From Methylomagnum ishizawai (lineage in GTDB: Bacteria; Pseudomonadota; Gammaproteobacteria; Methylococcales; Methylococcaceae), in assembly GCF_019670005.1 (NCBI RefSeq), contig NZ_AP019783.1, forward strand, positions 3,684,150-3,748,149: 64,000 nucleotides of DNA, read 5' to 3'. Below are positions 45,044 to 53,276 of the stretch, piece after piece. Numbering within the stretch: the stretch's first letter is position 1; each line of letters opens with the position of its first letter. A model generated the notes under the pieces. That model searched no databases. It was not told the origin of the DNA and saw nothing but the letters and a program-made list of their open reading frames with translations. The translations under genes were made by a program, and so were the position numbers.

Positions 45044-45600
45044 TGCGTTTTTTCGTCACCGGCGAACAGCGCCGCCAAACCCTGCTCAACACCATCGTGC
45101 TGATGTTCCTGGGCTATATCGCCCTGCTGTGGATCAGCAACGGCATGATGTATTTCCATAAGATGGGCCTGGGCTACGATTCGGTGGTCGAGTACTACCT
45201 GGGCTCGGAGGAGAAGTTCACCCAGCCCAAGAGCTACCAAAGCTTGCTGGAAGTGACCCATTTCCATTTGTTCGCGATGGGGATGCTGGCGGTGACGCTG
45301 ACCCATCTGCTGTTGTTCGCCAACCTGTCGATGGGGCTGAAAATCTGGCTGAGCGGGCTGACCTTCGTGTCCGCCCTGGCCGACGAACTGGCCGGTTGGC
45401 TGGTGCGCTTCGCCCATCCGGCCTTCGCCTATTTCAAGATCGGGGCGTTCCTGACGCTGGAAACCAGCCTCGGGGCCATTTTGGTCTGCGTGGGGGCGTC
45501 CTTGCTGGCGCAGCGCGGGCAGTTCAAGCAGAAAGCCGAGGAAGCGCAGGCGCAAGCGCCGGTGGGCGTGCCCGCGGGCGAGCGGATGATGCGCGGTTAA
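45043..45600 (+). CDS. Multi-helix membrane protein partnered with FMN-binding protein
   Basis: 185 residues with four hydrophobic segments (LLNTIVLMFLGYIALLW, HFHLFAMGMLAVTLTHLLLF, a central IWLSGLTFVSALADELAG and FLTLETSLGAILVCVGASLL). Histidines in THFHLF and LTHLLL are on adjacent helix faces and could ligate heme or quinone-site residues. Translation is coupled to the FMN-binding gene through the TAATG overlap. I recognise no named family. A role as membrane electron conduit to or from the flavinylated partner is inference. Confidence 0.7.
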   Translation: MRFFVTGEQRRQTLLNTIVLMFLGYIALLWISNGMMYFHKMGLGYDSVVEYYLGSEEKFTQPKSYQSLLEVTHFHLFAMGMLAVTLTHLLLFANLSMGLKIWLSGLTFVSALADELAGWLVRFAHPAFAYFKIGAFLTLETSLGAILVCVGASLLAQRGQFKQKAEEAQAQAPVGVPAGERMMRG

Positions 45601-45603
45601 GGC

Positions 45604-45670
45604 GTTTCCGGCCGGAGCGCGGAGTCCAAAGCCGGCTTTGGACTCCAAGCATCATCCGCGCACCGGAAAC
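45604..45670. terminator. Long cruciform between convergent genes
   Basis: A perfect palindrome at 45621-45646 has half-site GGAGTCCAAAGCC. It is nested within an outer stem GTTTCCGG/CCGGAAAC (45604-45611 with 45663-45670) and a middle GCGCGG/CCGCGC pair. It lies 3 bp after one stop and 12 bp before the opposing stop, so it probably ends both transcripts. Confidence 0.7.
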
Positions 45671-45681
45671 CCCTCCCCGGC

Positions 45682-46503
45682 TCAGCGCCAAAGTTCCAGC
45701 GACTTTTCCCGATAGCCCTCCGGCACCTTGGGCGCGGCGGCGACGGTCTCGCCATCGACCCGGTTCAAACGCATCGCCAGCGGATGCTTGCCGTCCAGGT
45801 CGCGCAGTTCGATGGGCACCCCCGCCAAACCCGCCAAGCCCCCCATCGGCAATTCCATCCCCAACTGGCTGGTCAAGCCCTGCGCCTTCTCGGCCAGCTT
45901 CTGGGTGAAGCCGATCAAGGCCCGCAAGGTCTCCGCGTCCTCCCGCCCCAGCTTCAACGCGGCCGGGTCGGCGAGGCAGAATTCCAAAGCCTTGGCACCG
46001 CCCTTGACCACATCCATTTCCTGGCAGTTCACGCCCGCGAATTGCTTGCCCACCCCGGTCTTCAGCAAACGGGTCGAGGCGGCGGCCTTGCGGGTGGCGT
46101 CGAACTGGTCCAGAGATACCCCGCCCAGCATCTTTTCCCATTTCTCGCGCTGCTTGGGGGACAGCTTCCGCAGTTGCTCGCCGATGCCGCGCAACACCGG
46201 CTGCAAGTCCTCGGCCTGCTGGGCGATGCGCCCGACCCGCTCGTCGGTGATGGGGGTGTAGCGCTGTTTCTTGTGGTCGATCAGGACCAGGCGCTCGGAC
46301 TCGCGCTCGTACAACACGTCCAGGTTGCCATCGCCGCCCGCCCCTTTCACCAACACGGTGCCGCCCTTGATGATGACCGGCTGTAGGACGCTATGCTTAC
46401 CTTGTTCCACCCGGTATTCGATGACGGTGTCGGCCTCCGCCGGGGCGGTCCAGAGCGGCAGGATAGCGGCGAAGAACGCGGTGGTGAAATAACGGGATGA
46501 CAT
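45682..46503 (-). CDS. Exported hypothetical protein (DUF4412-like)
   Basis: 273 residues, start taken at the second ATG (46503) because GGAG lies 7 bp before it; a first ATG is 12 bp upstream. The signal peptide ends about LPLWTAPAEA. The mature part opens with beta strands (VIEYRVEQGKHSVLQPVII, VLYERESERLVLIDHKKQRY) like DUF4412/lipoprotein-carrier folds. A helical middle (ERVGRIAQQAEDLQPVLR) follows, with a cysteine pair (NCQEMD, EFCLAD). The function is unknown; the fold suggests binding of a hydrophobic or metal ligand in the periplasm. Confidence 0.65.
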   Translation of the reverse strand: MSSRYFTTAFFAAILPLWTAPAEADTVIEYRVEQGKHSVLQPVIIKGGTVLVKGAGGDGNLDVLYERESERLVLIDHKKQRYTPITDERVGRIAQQAEDLQPVLRGIGEQLRKLSPKQREKWEKMLGGVSLDQFDATRKAAASTRLLKTGVGKQFAGVNCQEMDVVKGGAKALEFCLADPAALKLGREDAETLRALIGFTQKLAEKAQGLTSQLGMELPMGGLAGLAGVPIELRDLDGKHPLAMRLNRVDGETVAAAPKVPEGYREKSLELWR

Positions 46504-46705
46504 GGCGGACTCCATTAATAGGGATGGGCGCGGGTTGGCGCTCCGGCGCGGCGGACAGGGACGCGGCGTTTTGGCGGCGGGGCATAGTCGGCGGGCGGGC
46601 GGCGGGAGTAAGCTGTTCTACACTCGGCACCGTCGATCCGGACCATGCGCAAGCCTGGTCCGGTTCCTCCGGACGGATTGGTTCCACTCATTATAGGTTC
46701 GACTC

Positions 46706-47671
46706 GTGGCAGGGCATACTCACGTTCACGCGCATGGCGGGCAAACCCGGTTCAGGCTGGTGGTTTCGCTGTTGCTCACCCTTGGCTTCGTGGTGTTCGA
46801 GGCGCTGGCAGGCTGGTATGCCCATAGCCTGGCCTTGCTTACCGACGCCGCCCACAATATCACCGACGTGGCCGCGCTGGCCCTGGCTTGGTACGCGCAC
46901 CGGCTGGCCGAGCAACCGGCCCATGCCGGCAAGACCTTCGGCTACCACCGCGTCGGCATCCTCGCCGCCCTGGTCAATTCCAGCACCCTGGTGTTGATCG
47001 CAGCCTTCATCTTTTTCGAGGCTTACCAACGCTTCTTGAATCCGGCCCCGGTGGCGTCCGATGTGCTGATGGCGGTCGGGACCGCGGCCTTCGTGGTGAA
47101 TCTGGTCACGGCTTGGCTGGTCAGCCATGGGGCCGAACATGATTTGAACCTGCGCAGCGCCTTCCTGCATTTGCTGGGCGATGTGTTTTCGACCTTGGGG
47201 GCGATTTTGGCCGGGGTGGGCATCTGGCTGACCGGGCTGGATTGGCTCGATCCCCTGGCCAGCGTGTTGATCGGCGGGTTGATCCTGTGGAACGCTTGGC
47301 TGATCCTGCGCGAGACCGTGGCGATCCTCTTGGAAAGCACGCCCGCCGATGTCGAGATGAGCACCATGGTGCGCGACCTGATGCAGATCGAGGGGGTGCG
47401 CGGCGTCCACGACCTGCATGTGTGGAGCCTGTCGCAAAGCCTCAAGGTGTTGTCGGCCCATATCGTGGTGGACGATATGACGGTCAGCCAAGCGGCCTTG
47501 ATCCAGCGCCAGATCGGCGACGCCCTCCACGAGGGCTATGGCATCGGCCATTGCACCTTGCAGATGGAATGCGAGGGCTGCGACCCGGACGCGCTTTATT
47601 GTGATATCCGCCTTGGCAACCATCGCCGGGCGGGGCACGGCCTCGCCACCGCTTGCCAGCACCATCATTAA
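46706..47671 (+). CDS. Cation diffusion facilitator (ZitB/CzcD-type Zn exporter)
   Basis: 321 residues from a GTG at 46706. An N-terminal histidine-rich stretch (GHTHVHAHGG) and a C-terminal CQHHH are metal-binding. Six helices follow the CDF plan. The transport-site pairs are H-x3-D in DAAHNITD (helix II) and HLLGD (helix V), the signature of zinc-specific members. A cytoplasmic C-terminal ferredoxin-like domain starts near residue 210 (VEMSTMVRDLMQIEGVRGVHD). It would export Zn(II) or Co(II)/Cd(II) in exchange for protons. It precedes tRNA-Pro. Confidence 0.93.
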   Translation: MAGHTHVHAHGGQTRFRLVVSLLLTLGFVVFEALAGWYAHSLALLTDAAHNITDVAALALAWYAHRLAEQPAHAGKTFGYHRVGILAALVNSSTLVLIAAFIFFEAYQRFLNPAPVASDVLMAVGTAAFVVNLVTAWLVSHGAEHDLNLRSAFLHLLGDVFSTLGAILAGVGIWLTGLDWLDPLASVLIGGLILWNAWLILRETVAILLESTPADVEMSTMVRDLMQIEGVRGVHDLHVWSLSQSLKVLSAHIVVDDMTVSQAALIQRQIGDALHEGYGIGHCTLQMECEGCDPDALYCDIRLGNHRRAGHGLATACQHHH

Positions 47672-47693
47672 CGGGCTTGGCGCACTTTTGGCT

Positions 47694-47721
47694 TTGCCTT
47701 CGGGCGCAAATCGTGTATTAT
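47694..47721 (+). promoter_or_regulatory. Promoter of tRNA-Pro
   Basis: TTGCCT (47694-47699) and TATTAT (47716-47721) with a 16-bp spacer, 10 bp upstream of the tRNA 5' end. It overlaps a GC-rich stretch as is usual for stable-RNA promoters. Confidence 0.55.
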
Positions 47722-47731
47722 GGCGGGCCTT

Positions 47732-47808
47732 CGGGGTGTAGCGCAGCCTGGTAGCGCACCTGTATGGGGTGCAGGTGGTCGGAGGTTCAAATCCTCTCAC
47801 CCCGACCA
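47732..47808 (+). tRNA. tRNA-Pro (anticodon GGG)
   Basis: 77 nt with all cloverleaf parts: acceptor CGGGGTG/CACCCCG, D arm GCGC...GCGC, and anticodon stem CCTGT/GCAGG around loop ATGGGGT with anticodon GGG. The T arm is GGAGG-TTCAAAT-CCTCT and CCA is encoded. It reads CCC (and CCU) codons. It marks the left border of the restriction-modification island; the inverted-repeat arm starts only 18 bp after its 3' end. Confidence 0.97.
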
Positions 47809-47826
47809 AACAAATCAAGACCCTAC

Positions 47827-50396
47827 AAAAAGCAAAAGCCGGTTCATACTGGCTTTTTGCATTTTTGCCCCCCTTAATTGAAAAGCTAGCCCACCCACGC
47901 AGCCGATAGCGTTTCTGCCTGCCTCAGCACCGTCTCCGTCGCGGCCTCCTGCTTATCGGGCGGGTATTTGTACTTCTTCAAGATGGTCTTCACCATGATT
48001 CGGAGCCGCGCCCGCACGGCGTCCCGCACCGACCAATCCACGCTCAGGTTCTTGCGGAGCTTGTCGGTCAATTCCCTGGCAATGGTCCGCAGGATGTCGT
48101 CCCCGAGTTCCCGCACCGAGGACTCGTTGGTTTCCAGGGCATCGTAGAAGGCCAGTTCGTCGGCGTTCAGCCCCAGCTTCTCCCCCCGGCTGGCGGCGGC
48201 GTTGAACTCCTTCGCCATCTGGATCAGTTCCTCGATGACCTGGGCGGTCTCGATGGCCCGGTTCCGGTATCGGGTCAGGGAGTTTTTCAGCAGTTCCGAG
48301 AACTTCTTGTTCTGCACCACGTTGGTGGCGAAGCGGCTTTTGATTTCATCCTTCAACAGCCGTTCCAGCAGTTCGACGGCTAGGTTCCTTTCCTTCATCC
48401 GCCGCACGTCCTCCAGGAAGGTTTCCGAGAGTATCCCCACGTCGGGCTTATTCAGGCCAGCGGCGGCGAAGATGTCTATCACCTCGTCAGACACCACGGC
48501 CTTGGAGATGATTTGCCGCAGGGCGTGTTCCTTGGCGTCGTCGTCCAGCTTCTTGGAAGGGTCGCCCTTGGCCAGCGCCGCCCGGATGGCCTGGAAGAAG
48601 GCGATTTCCTCCCGGTATTCGGCGGCTTCGTCCAGCGAGGCGCAGAGGGCAAAGGCTTTGCTGAGGGCCAGCACGCAGTCGGAGAAGCGCTTCTTGCCAT
48701 CCTCCAGGCCCAGCACATGGTTGGCGGCGATGGGCAACAGCTTCAGCGCTTCGGTGAGGAAGGCGCTGTAGTCGATGCCGTGCAGCATTCCCCGCGCCAC
48801 GTCGATTTTCTCGATGACCAGGGACAAGGCTTCCGCCACGTCCACCATGGGACGGCCCCGGCCCTGGCTGGTGGTGTAGGTCTTGAGCGCCCGCTTCAAT
48901 TCCTGGGCGATGCCGATGTAGTCCACCACCAAGCCGCCGGGCTTGTCCTTGAACACCCGGTTGACCCTGGCGATGGCCTGCATGAGGTTGTGTTCCCGAA
49001 TCGGCTTGTCCACGTACATCGTGTGTAGGCAGGGCGCGTCGAAGCCGGTCAGCCACATATCGCGCACGATGACGATTTTCAGCGGGTCGTTCGGGTCCTT
49101 GAAGCGCTTTTCCAGCCGCTTCTTGACCTGGGGCTTGTAGACATGGGGCTTGAGCAGCGCCTTGTCCGCCGCCGAGCCGGTCATCACGATCTTGATGGCC
49201 CCCTTCTCGGGGTCTTCGTCGTGCCATTCGGGGCGCAGGGCGACCAGGGCGTCGTACAGGTGGACGCAGATTTCCCGGCTCATGCCCACGACCATGGCCT
49301 TGCCATCCATCACCGTCAGGCGTTGCTCGAAATGGGCCACGAGGTCGGCGGCGATACGCTTGATGCGGGGTTCGGCCCCGGCCAGCTTTTCCAGCGCGGC
49401 CCAGCGGCTTTTCAGGCGGGCTTGGTCGGAGGCTTCCTCGTCCTCGGTCAGTTCCTCGACCTCCTCGTCGATGTTCGGGGTTTCCTCGGGTTTGAGTTCC
49501 AACTTGGCGAGGCGGGATTCGTAGTAGATGGGCACCGTGGCCCCGTCCTTGACCGCCTGCTCGATGTCGTAGACGTGGACGTAATCGCCGAACACGGCGC
49601 GGGTGTCCTTGTCCTCGGTCGAGATGGGCGTGCCGGTGAAGGCGACGAAGGTGGCGTTGGGCAGGGCGTCCCGCAGGTATTTGGCGAAGCCGTACTGGAC
49701 CGCGCCGGTTTCCTTGTTGAAGCGGGCCTTGAGGCCGTATTGGCTGCGGTGGGCCTCGTCGCAGATGACCACCACGTTCCCGCGTTCGGTCAGGACCGGG
49801 AAGCTGTCCTCGTCCTCGCCGGGCACGAACTTCTGGATGGTGGTGAAGACGATGCCGCCGGAGGGCCGGTTGTTGAGCTTGGCGCGGAGGTCCGGGCGGG
49901 AGGTGGCCTGGACCGGCGTCTCGCCCAACAATTCCGGCGCATTGGCGAACACGCCGAACAACTGGCCGTCCAAGTCGTTGCGGTCGGTGATGACCACCAG
50001 GGTGGGATTTTTCATGGCCGGGTCCACCATGATTTTCCCGGCGAGGCAGCCCATTTCGATGCTCTTGCCCGCGCCCTGGGTGTGCCAGACCACGCCGCCC
50101 TTGCGGTTGCCGCCGGGTTGGCTGGCCTCCAACACCTGCCGCACCACGGCCCGCACGGCGTGGAACTGGTGGTAGGCGGCGATTTTCTTGGCGACCTGCC
50201 CGTCGTCCTCGAACAGGATGAAGTGGCGCAGGTATTCCAGCAGCAAGGCTTTGTCGAACACGCCCCGGACCAGGGTTTCCAGTTCGCGCATCGGGCCGAG
50301 CGGGTCGGTCGTCTTGCCGTCGATGGTGCGCCACGCGGAGAAGCGCTCGGCGTCGGCGGTGAGCGATCCCATGCGGGCGTTGATGAGGTCGGAGGC
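47827..50396 (-). repeat. Left arm of 2.57-kb inverted repeat (hsdR 3' part plus terminator)
   Basis: 2570 bp that recur in opposite orientation at 58606-61176. It spans hsdR codons 193-1028, the stop, and the bidirectional terminator beyond it. The encoded residues are identical in both arms as far as I can read. The one difference seen is a 6- versus 7-base C run just past the stop. The outer edge is next to tRNA-Pro and the inner edge falls exactly on a codon boundary. Confidence 0.95.
47834..47866. terminator. Bidirectional terminator of tRNA-Pro and hsdR
   Basis: Stem AAAAGCC/GGCTTTT (47834-47840 with 47851-47857) flanked by T-runs on both strands: TTTTTGCATTTTT on plus, TTTTGCTTTTT on minus. 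An inverted copy lies at about 61144-61169 in the right repeat arm. Confidence 0.8.
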
Positions 50397-50972
50397 GATC
50401 AGGATTTCGTTGGCGCGGAACAGGTCGGGGATGTCGTCCTTGTAGGTCTGCAACTGGCGGAACGCGGCCCACACATCGGCGTTCTCGTCGGCGGGGTTCT
50501 TCAATTCGATGACGGCGATGGGGATGCCGTTGACGAACACCACCACGTCCGGGCGGCGAGTATGCCTCGGTCCTTCCACGGTGAACTGGTTGACCGCCCA
50601 CCAGTCGTTGGCGGCGGGGTTGGCGTAATCGATCAGGCACACCCGGTCGCCGCAGGTTTCGCCATCCTGTTGGTATTGCACCGGAACCCCACCCACCAGC
50701 CAGCGGTGGCATTGGCGGTTGGTGGACACCAAGCCCGGCACGTTCGGGGAAAGCACCTGCGACAAGGCGTCGTCTAGGGCGGCGGCGGGCAGCTTGGGGT
50801 TGAGCCGCCGCAGCGCGGCCCGCAGCCGTTCCGCCAGGATGACCTGTTTGTAGGAGGCCCGCTCCGGCTGCTTGCCATCGTGGGCGATGTCGGGGCCGAA
50901 CACGGCTTGATAGCCCAGTTCCTCGAACCAGTCCAGCAGGGCTTGTTCCACGTCGTTTTCCAGGATGCTCAT
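47886..50972 (-). CDS. hsdR: Type I restriction enzyme R subunit HsdR
   Basis: 1028 residues, the full length for the family. The N-terminal PD-(D/E)xK nuclease has Asp142 in RRPDVVVF and the E-x-K pair Glu156/Lys158 in AVIELKNP. The SF2 motor carries Walker A in [17 protein letters not shown] box [13 protein letters not shown], motif III FTGTPIS and motif VI-like [12 protein letters not shown]-terminal helical region binds the HsdM/HsdS core. The enzyme translocates DNA and cuts at distant sites. It is the last gene of the minus-strand hsdM-hsdS-...-hsdR series. The last 836 codons are duplicated in inverted orientation at 58606-61116. Confidence 0.96.
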   Translation of the reverse strand: MSILENDVEQALLDWFEELGYQAVFGPDIAHDGKQPERASYKQVILAERLRAALRRLNPKLPAAALDDALSQVLSPNVPGLVSTNRQCHRWLVGGVPVQYQQDGETCGDRVCLIDYANPAANDWWAVNQFTVEGPRHTRRPDVVVFVNGIPIAVIELKNPADENADVWAAFRQLQTYKDDIPDLFRANEILIASDLINARMGSLTADAERFSAWRTIDGKTTDPLGPMRELETLVRGVFDKALLLEYLRHFILFEDDGQVAKKIAAYHQFHAVRAVVRQVLEASQPGGNRKGGVVWHTQGAGKSIEMGCLAGKIMVDPAMKNPTLVVITDRNDLDGQLFGVFANAPELLGETPVQATSRPDLRAKLNNRPSGGIVFTTIQKFVPGEDEDSFPVLTERGNVVVICDEAHRSQYGLKARFNKETGAVQYGFAKYLRDALPNATFVAFTGTPISTEDKDTRAVFGDYVHVYDIEQAVKDGATVPIYYESRLAKLELKPEETPNIDEEVEELTEDEEASDQARLKSRWAALEKLAGAEPRIKRIAADLVAHFEQRLTVMDGKAMVVGMSREICVHLYDALVALRPEWHDEDPEKGAIKIVMTGSAADKALLKPHVYKPQVKKRLEKRFKDPNDPLKIVIVRDMWLTGFDAPCLHTMYVDKPIREHNLMQAIARVNRVFKDKPGGLVVDYIGIAQELKRALKTYTTSQGRGRPMVDVAEALSLVIEKIDVARGMLHGIDYSAFLTEALKLLPIAANHVLGLEDGKKRFSDCVLALSKAFALCASLDEAAEYREEIAFFQAIRAALAKGDPSKKLDDDAKEHALRQIISKAVVSDEVIDIFAAAGLNKPDVGILSETFLEDVRRMKERNLAVELLERLLKDEIKSRFATNVVQNKKFSELLKNSLTRYRNRAIETAQVIEELIQMAKEFNAAASRGEKLGLNADELAFYDALETNESSVRELGDDILRTIARELTDKLRKNLSVDWSVRDAVRARLRIMVKTILKKYKYPPDKQEAATETVLRQAETLSAAWVG

Positions 50973-51199
50973 GGGATTTGTTGTGATTGCGCCTTCGGCC
51001 TATCGCCCTGACAAGCCCGAAAAGCACCGCGAAATCGGCACATGACTCCCTGTGCCGATGCCTGTGCATCGTTCCAAATGGCTGGGTTGTTGACGTGTAT
51101 GTTTGCGCCTAAATGGCGGGGCGCTGTTTTTCTTGAGGTCGGGGCCGGAAAGCCCAGCTTTCGCGGTTCGCGCCTAAATGAAATCCGCTGGAAGCTGGT

Positions 51200-52354
51200 T
51201 CAACGCCGCAGGTTGTCCGGGTCGTCGGTATCGACCAAGAGCGCCAAGTTCCTGGGATTCCTCAATTCATAGCGCTGCCCCACCGGGTACAGGTCGCCAT
51301 CGAGAACCAGCGCGGCCTGTTCCTGGAAAGCCTGGATTACGATGCCGTATACAGAGGGATCGAAGGTGGCCCGAACGCGGCGCGGCTTGTTATCGACCAG
51401 CACTTGCAGGGTCGCCTTGCCGTCGAATTCATCCGGCCTCCTATCCAGGCCGAACACCCAGCCAATGAGGGTGCAATCCAACTGGGGTTCGTTGCGGCGG
51501 AATTCGCGGGCGGCTTCTTCGATGAGGCGTCCGGTTTCCTTGGAGAACTGGCGGCGGACATTGGGCTTGGGCGAAAGCCTGACCCGCGCCCAGCTTAGGC
51601 CGAGTTCGATCCCGCCACAGGTTTGGGTGAGCTTGGCGATGGATTCGCAGAGGTTGGCGTTGACGCCTTGGTCCACCCGCTGCTGGAAGGCGGCGAAGTC
51701 ATCCGAAGCGGCGGCATCGCTGGCGGCGTCGGCCAAGGCTTCCCAGGCTTGGGCCAAGCGGAGGGCCACTTGCCGGGAGAACGGCTCGTCGTCGAACAGG
51801 GATTGCTGGCCGTTGCGCTTGAGGGTGGGCGTCACCGGGGACAGCAGGGTGATGATGTAGCTTCCCGGTTCGGTCTGGCCCAGGCGCACCGTTTGGATGT
51901 AGTCCACGGTCTCCAGGCTTTTGCCGACGTGGTAGGCGGGTTGAGGGCGGCGCACCGAACAAGCCGCCGCCATCAGCATGTTTTGCGCTTCCGCGTGCAG
52001 GGTGACGCCATCGGCCAGGGAAATCGTGCCCCCCGCATCGCCGCTGGGAGCGCGGGCGCGGATGGCGTCGAAGCCGGAGGTCTGCAAGTCGCGGTAAACG
52101 GCGAGTTCGGAGCGGTGTTCGACTTCGGCCAGGGTCTTCAAGGCTTCGGCCATGCGCTCGGGGTAATCGCCCAGGTTTTCGCGGCTGGGCAGCAGGATTT
52201 CCCAGGTACGCCCGGCGGCGTCCTCCTTGGCGTGGATGCTGGCCTTGTCGCCTAGGCGTCCTTCTTCCCGCCAGCGCTGGCTGGCGAGGTAGGCGCGGAC
52301 ATCCAAGTGCGAAAGCTGTTGGAAAAGCGCCTTGTCCCTAATCCGCACGTTCAT
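51200..52354 (-). CDS. Hypothetical protein within the type I R-M operon
   Basis: 384 residues from ATG 52354 (MNVRIRDKALFQQL). Soluble and alpha/beta in character, with no membrane or signal segment. The C-terminal half has WVFGLDRRPDEFDGKATLQV followed by several beta strands ending QRYELRNPRNLALLVDTDD. No catalytic motif is obvious. Comparable accessory genes sit between hsdS and hsdR in other type I loci, where roles in phage defence or regulation are suspected but not shown. It is separated from hsdR by 227 bp of apparently non-coding sequence. Confidence 0.7.
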   Translation of the reverse strand: MNVRIRDKALFQQLSHLDVRAYLASQRWREEGRLGDKASIHAKEDAAGRTWEILLPSRENLGDYPERMAEALKTLAEVEHRSELAVYRDLQTSGFDAIRARAPSGDAGGTISLADGVTLHAEAQNMLMAAACSVRRPQPAYHVGKSLETVDYIQTVRLGQTEPGSYIITLLSPVTPTLKRNGQQSLFDDEPFSRQVALRLAQAWEALADAASDAAASDDFAAFQQRVDQGVNANLCESIAKLTQTCGGIELGLSWARVRLSPKPNVRRQFSKETGRLIEEAAREFRRNEPQLDCTLIGWVFGLDRRPDEFDGKATLQVLVDNKPRRVRATFDPSVYGIVIQAFQEQAALVLDGDLYPVGQRYELRNPRNLALLVDTDDPDNLRR

Positions 52355-52404
52355 GGCAGCGTTCCCGTTGAGTCGATAGCGGCCATCAAGCGGGCCTGCT
52401 ATCG

Positions 52405-52593
52405 CTAGGCTGCGGTAGGCAACCGGCGGTGCGGTATCGGTGGCTTTGGGGGTGGGTCGATGACGGGGGCGGGCCATGTTTCCTCCACGCGGCGCAAGTC
52501 CTCGGCAATCGCCCCCCGCAAGTCGCCATTGAAGCGGGCGGCGTGGTCTTCGCGGACCCGGTGTAGTTCTTCGACGATGGGGTCATTCCACAT
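52405..52593 (-). CDS. Small conserved protein, possible antitoxin-like
   Basis: 62 residues. The opening MWNDPIVEELHRVREDHAAR followed by FNGDLRGAIAEDLRRVEE matches a widespread family of 50-80 residue proteins (DPIVEEVRxxREEHAARFxxDL). These often sit in toxin-antitoxin or mobile contexts; function is unproven. The C-terminus is proline-rich. It stands 16 bp after the VapC-like toxin gene and about 50 bp before the 384-residue gene, all on the minus strand. Confidence 0.7.
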   Translation of the reverse strand: MWNDPIVEELHRVREDHAARFNGDLRGAIAEDLRRVEETWPAPVIDPPPKPPIPHRRLPTAA

Positions 52594-52609
52594 GTCGGTT
52601 TCTCCTGCT

Positions 52610-53035
52610 TTATTCGATTTCTAGAAACGGGTTGCGTACCTTAACGCCAGTTCCCAGAAAATCCTTATCGTTGCGCGTAACTACGGTTAGGTTATGAATT
52701 AAAGCCGTCGCCGCGATTTGTTTATCGAGGGGATTTTCTGGATGAGGGACACGAAGCCGCCCCCAAGTTTCCGCCGCCGCTTCATCAAATACGAGGATAC
52801 GGCCTTGGAATCGCTGGTGGACCTTTTGCAGCCAACGTTCCAACAGGTCGGCTTGGGTGGAATCTCCACGATGCCGGATGGCTTCCACCCCGCGCCGCAA
52901 TTCGCCGAGCGTCACAGCGGATAAATACAGCGGAATTTCCCCAAGCATGGCTTCCTCGAAAAAACGGCGCACCCCAGGATGGGCGCGTTGTTTTTTCCTT
53001 AACTCGCTGATGACGTTGGTATCAATCAAATACAT
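52610..53035 (-). CDS. VapC-like PIN-domain toxin
   Basis: 141 residues from ATG 53035 (MYLIDTNVISELRK). PIN-domain acidic residues are visible: Asp in LIDTNV, Glu in LGELRRGVE, Asp in PLDKQIAATAL and Asp in VTRNDKDF. These form the Mg-dependent ribonuclease site of VapC toxins, which cut tRNA or rRNA. The gene overlaps the upstream antitoxin frame by 14 bp. Its position between hsdS and hsdR may make loss of the operon costly to the cell. Confidence 0.9.
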   Translation of the reverse strand: MYLIDTNVISELRKKQRAHPGVRRFFEEAMLGEIPLYLSAVTLGELRRGVEAIRHRGDSTQADLLERWLQKVHQRFQGRILVFDEAAAETWGRLRVPHPENPLDKQIAATALIHNLTVVTRNDKDFLGTGVKVRNPFLEIE

Positions 53036-53255
53036 TGGCCGGGCTTCCCGTTTCGTCGATGCGCTCGAAATCTTCATCCCGGCCCACTTCGGGTATATCC
53101 ATCAACAACTGGGCCAAGGAGGCGTTATCCCGCGCTATATCTTTGGGTTGCGCCGTGTGTTTGTATTCTAGGAATAATACGAAATCTAGTATTTCGGCGT
53201 GGAGGTATTCTGGAAGGTTGGCGAGATGGTGGTTGATGTTTTCTTGAAGCGTCAT
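53022..53255 (-). CDS. DUF2281-type antitoxin
   Basis: 77 residues. The N-terminus MTLQENINHHLANLPEYL-HAEILDFVLFLEYK matches DUF2281 antitoxins that pair with PIN toxins. The C-terminal part (LLMDIPEVGRDEDFER) is the likely toxin-binding tail. It starts 21 bp after the end of the hsdS reading frame and overlaps the vapC-like start by 14 bp, a normal translationally coupled toxin-antitoxin layout. Confidence 0.85.
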   Translation of the reverse strand: MTLQENINHHLANLPEYLHAEILDFVLFLEYKHTAQPKDIARDNASLAQLLMDIPEVGRDEDFERIDETGSPANVFD

Positions 53256-53276
53256 GGTCAGGGTCTCTCGCGGGGT

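Noticed and set aside
49143-50777. Plus-strand frame of 544 codons over hsdR (and its inverted twin near 58558-59859)
   Set aside because: Antisense shadow of hsdR; appears twice only because the DNA is repeated.
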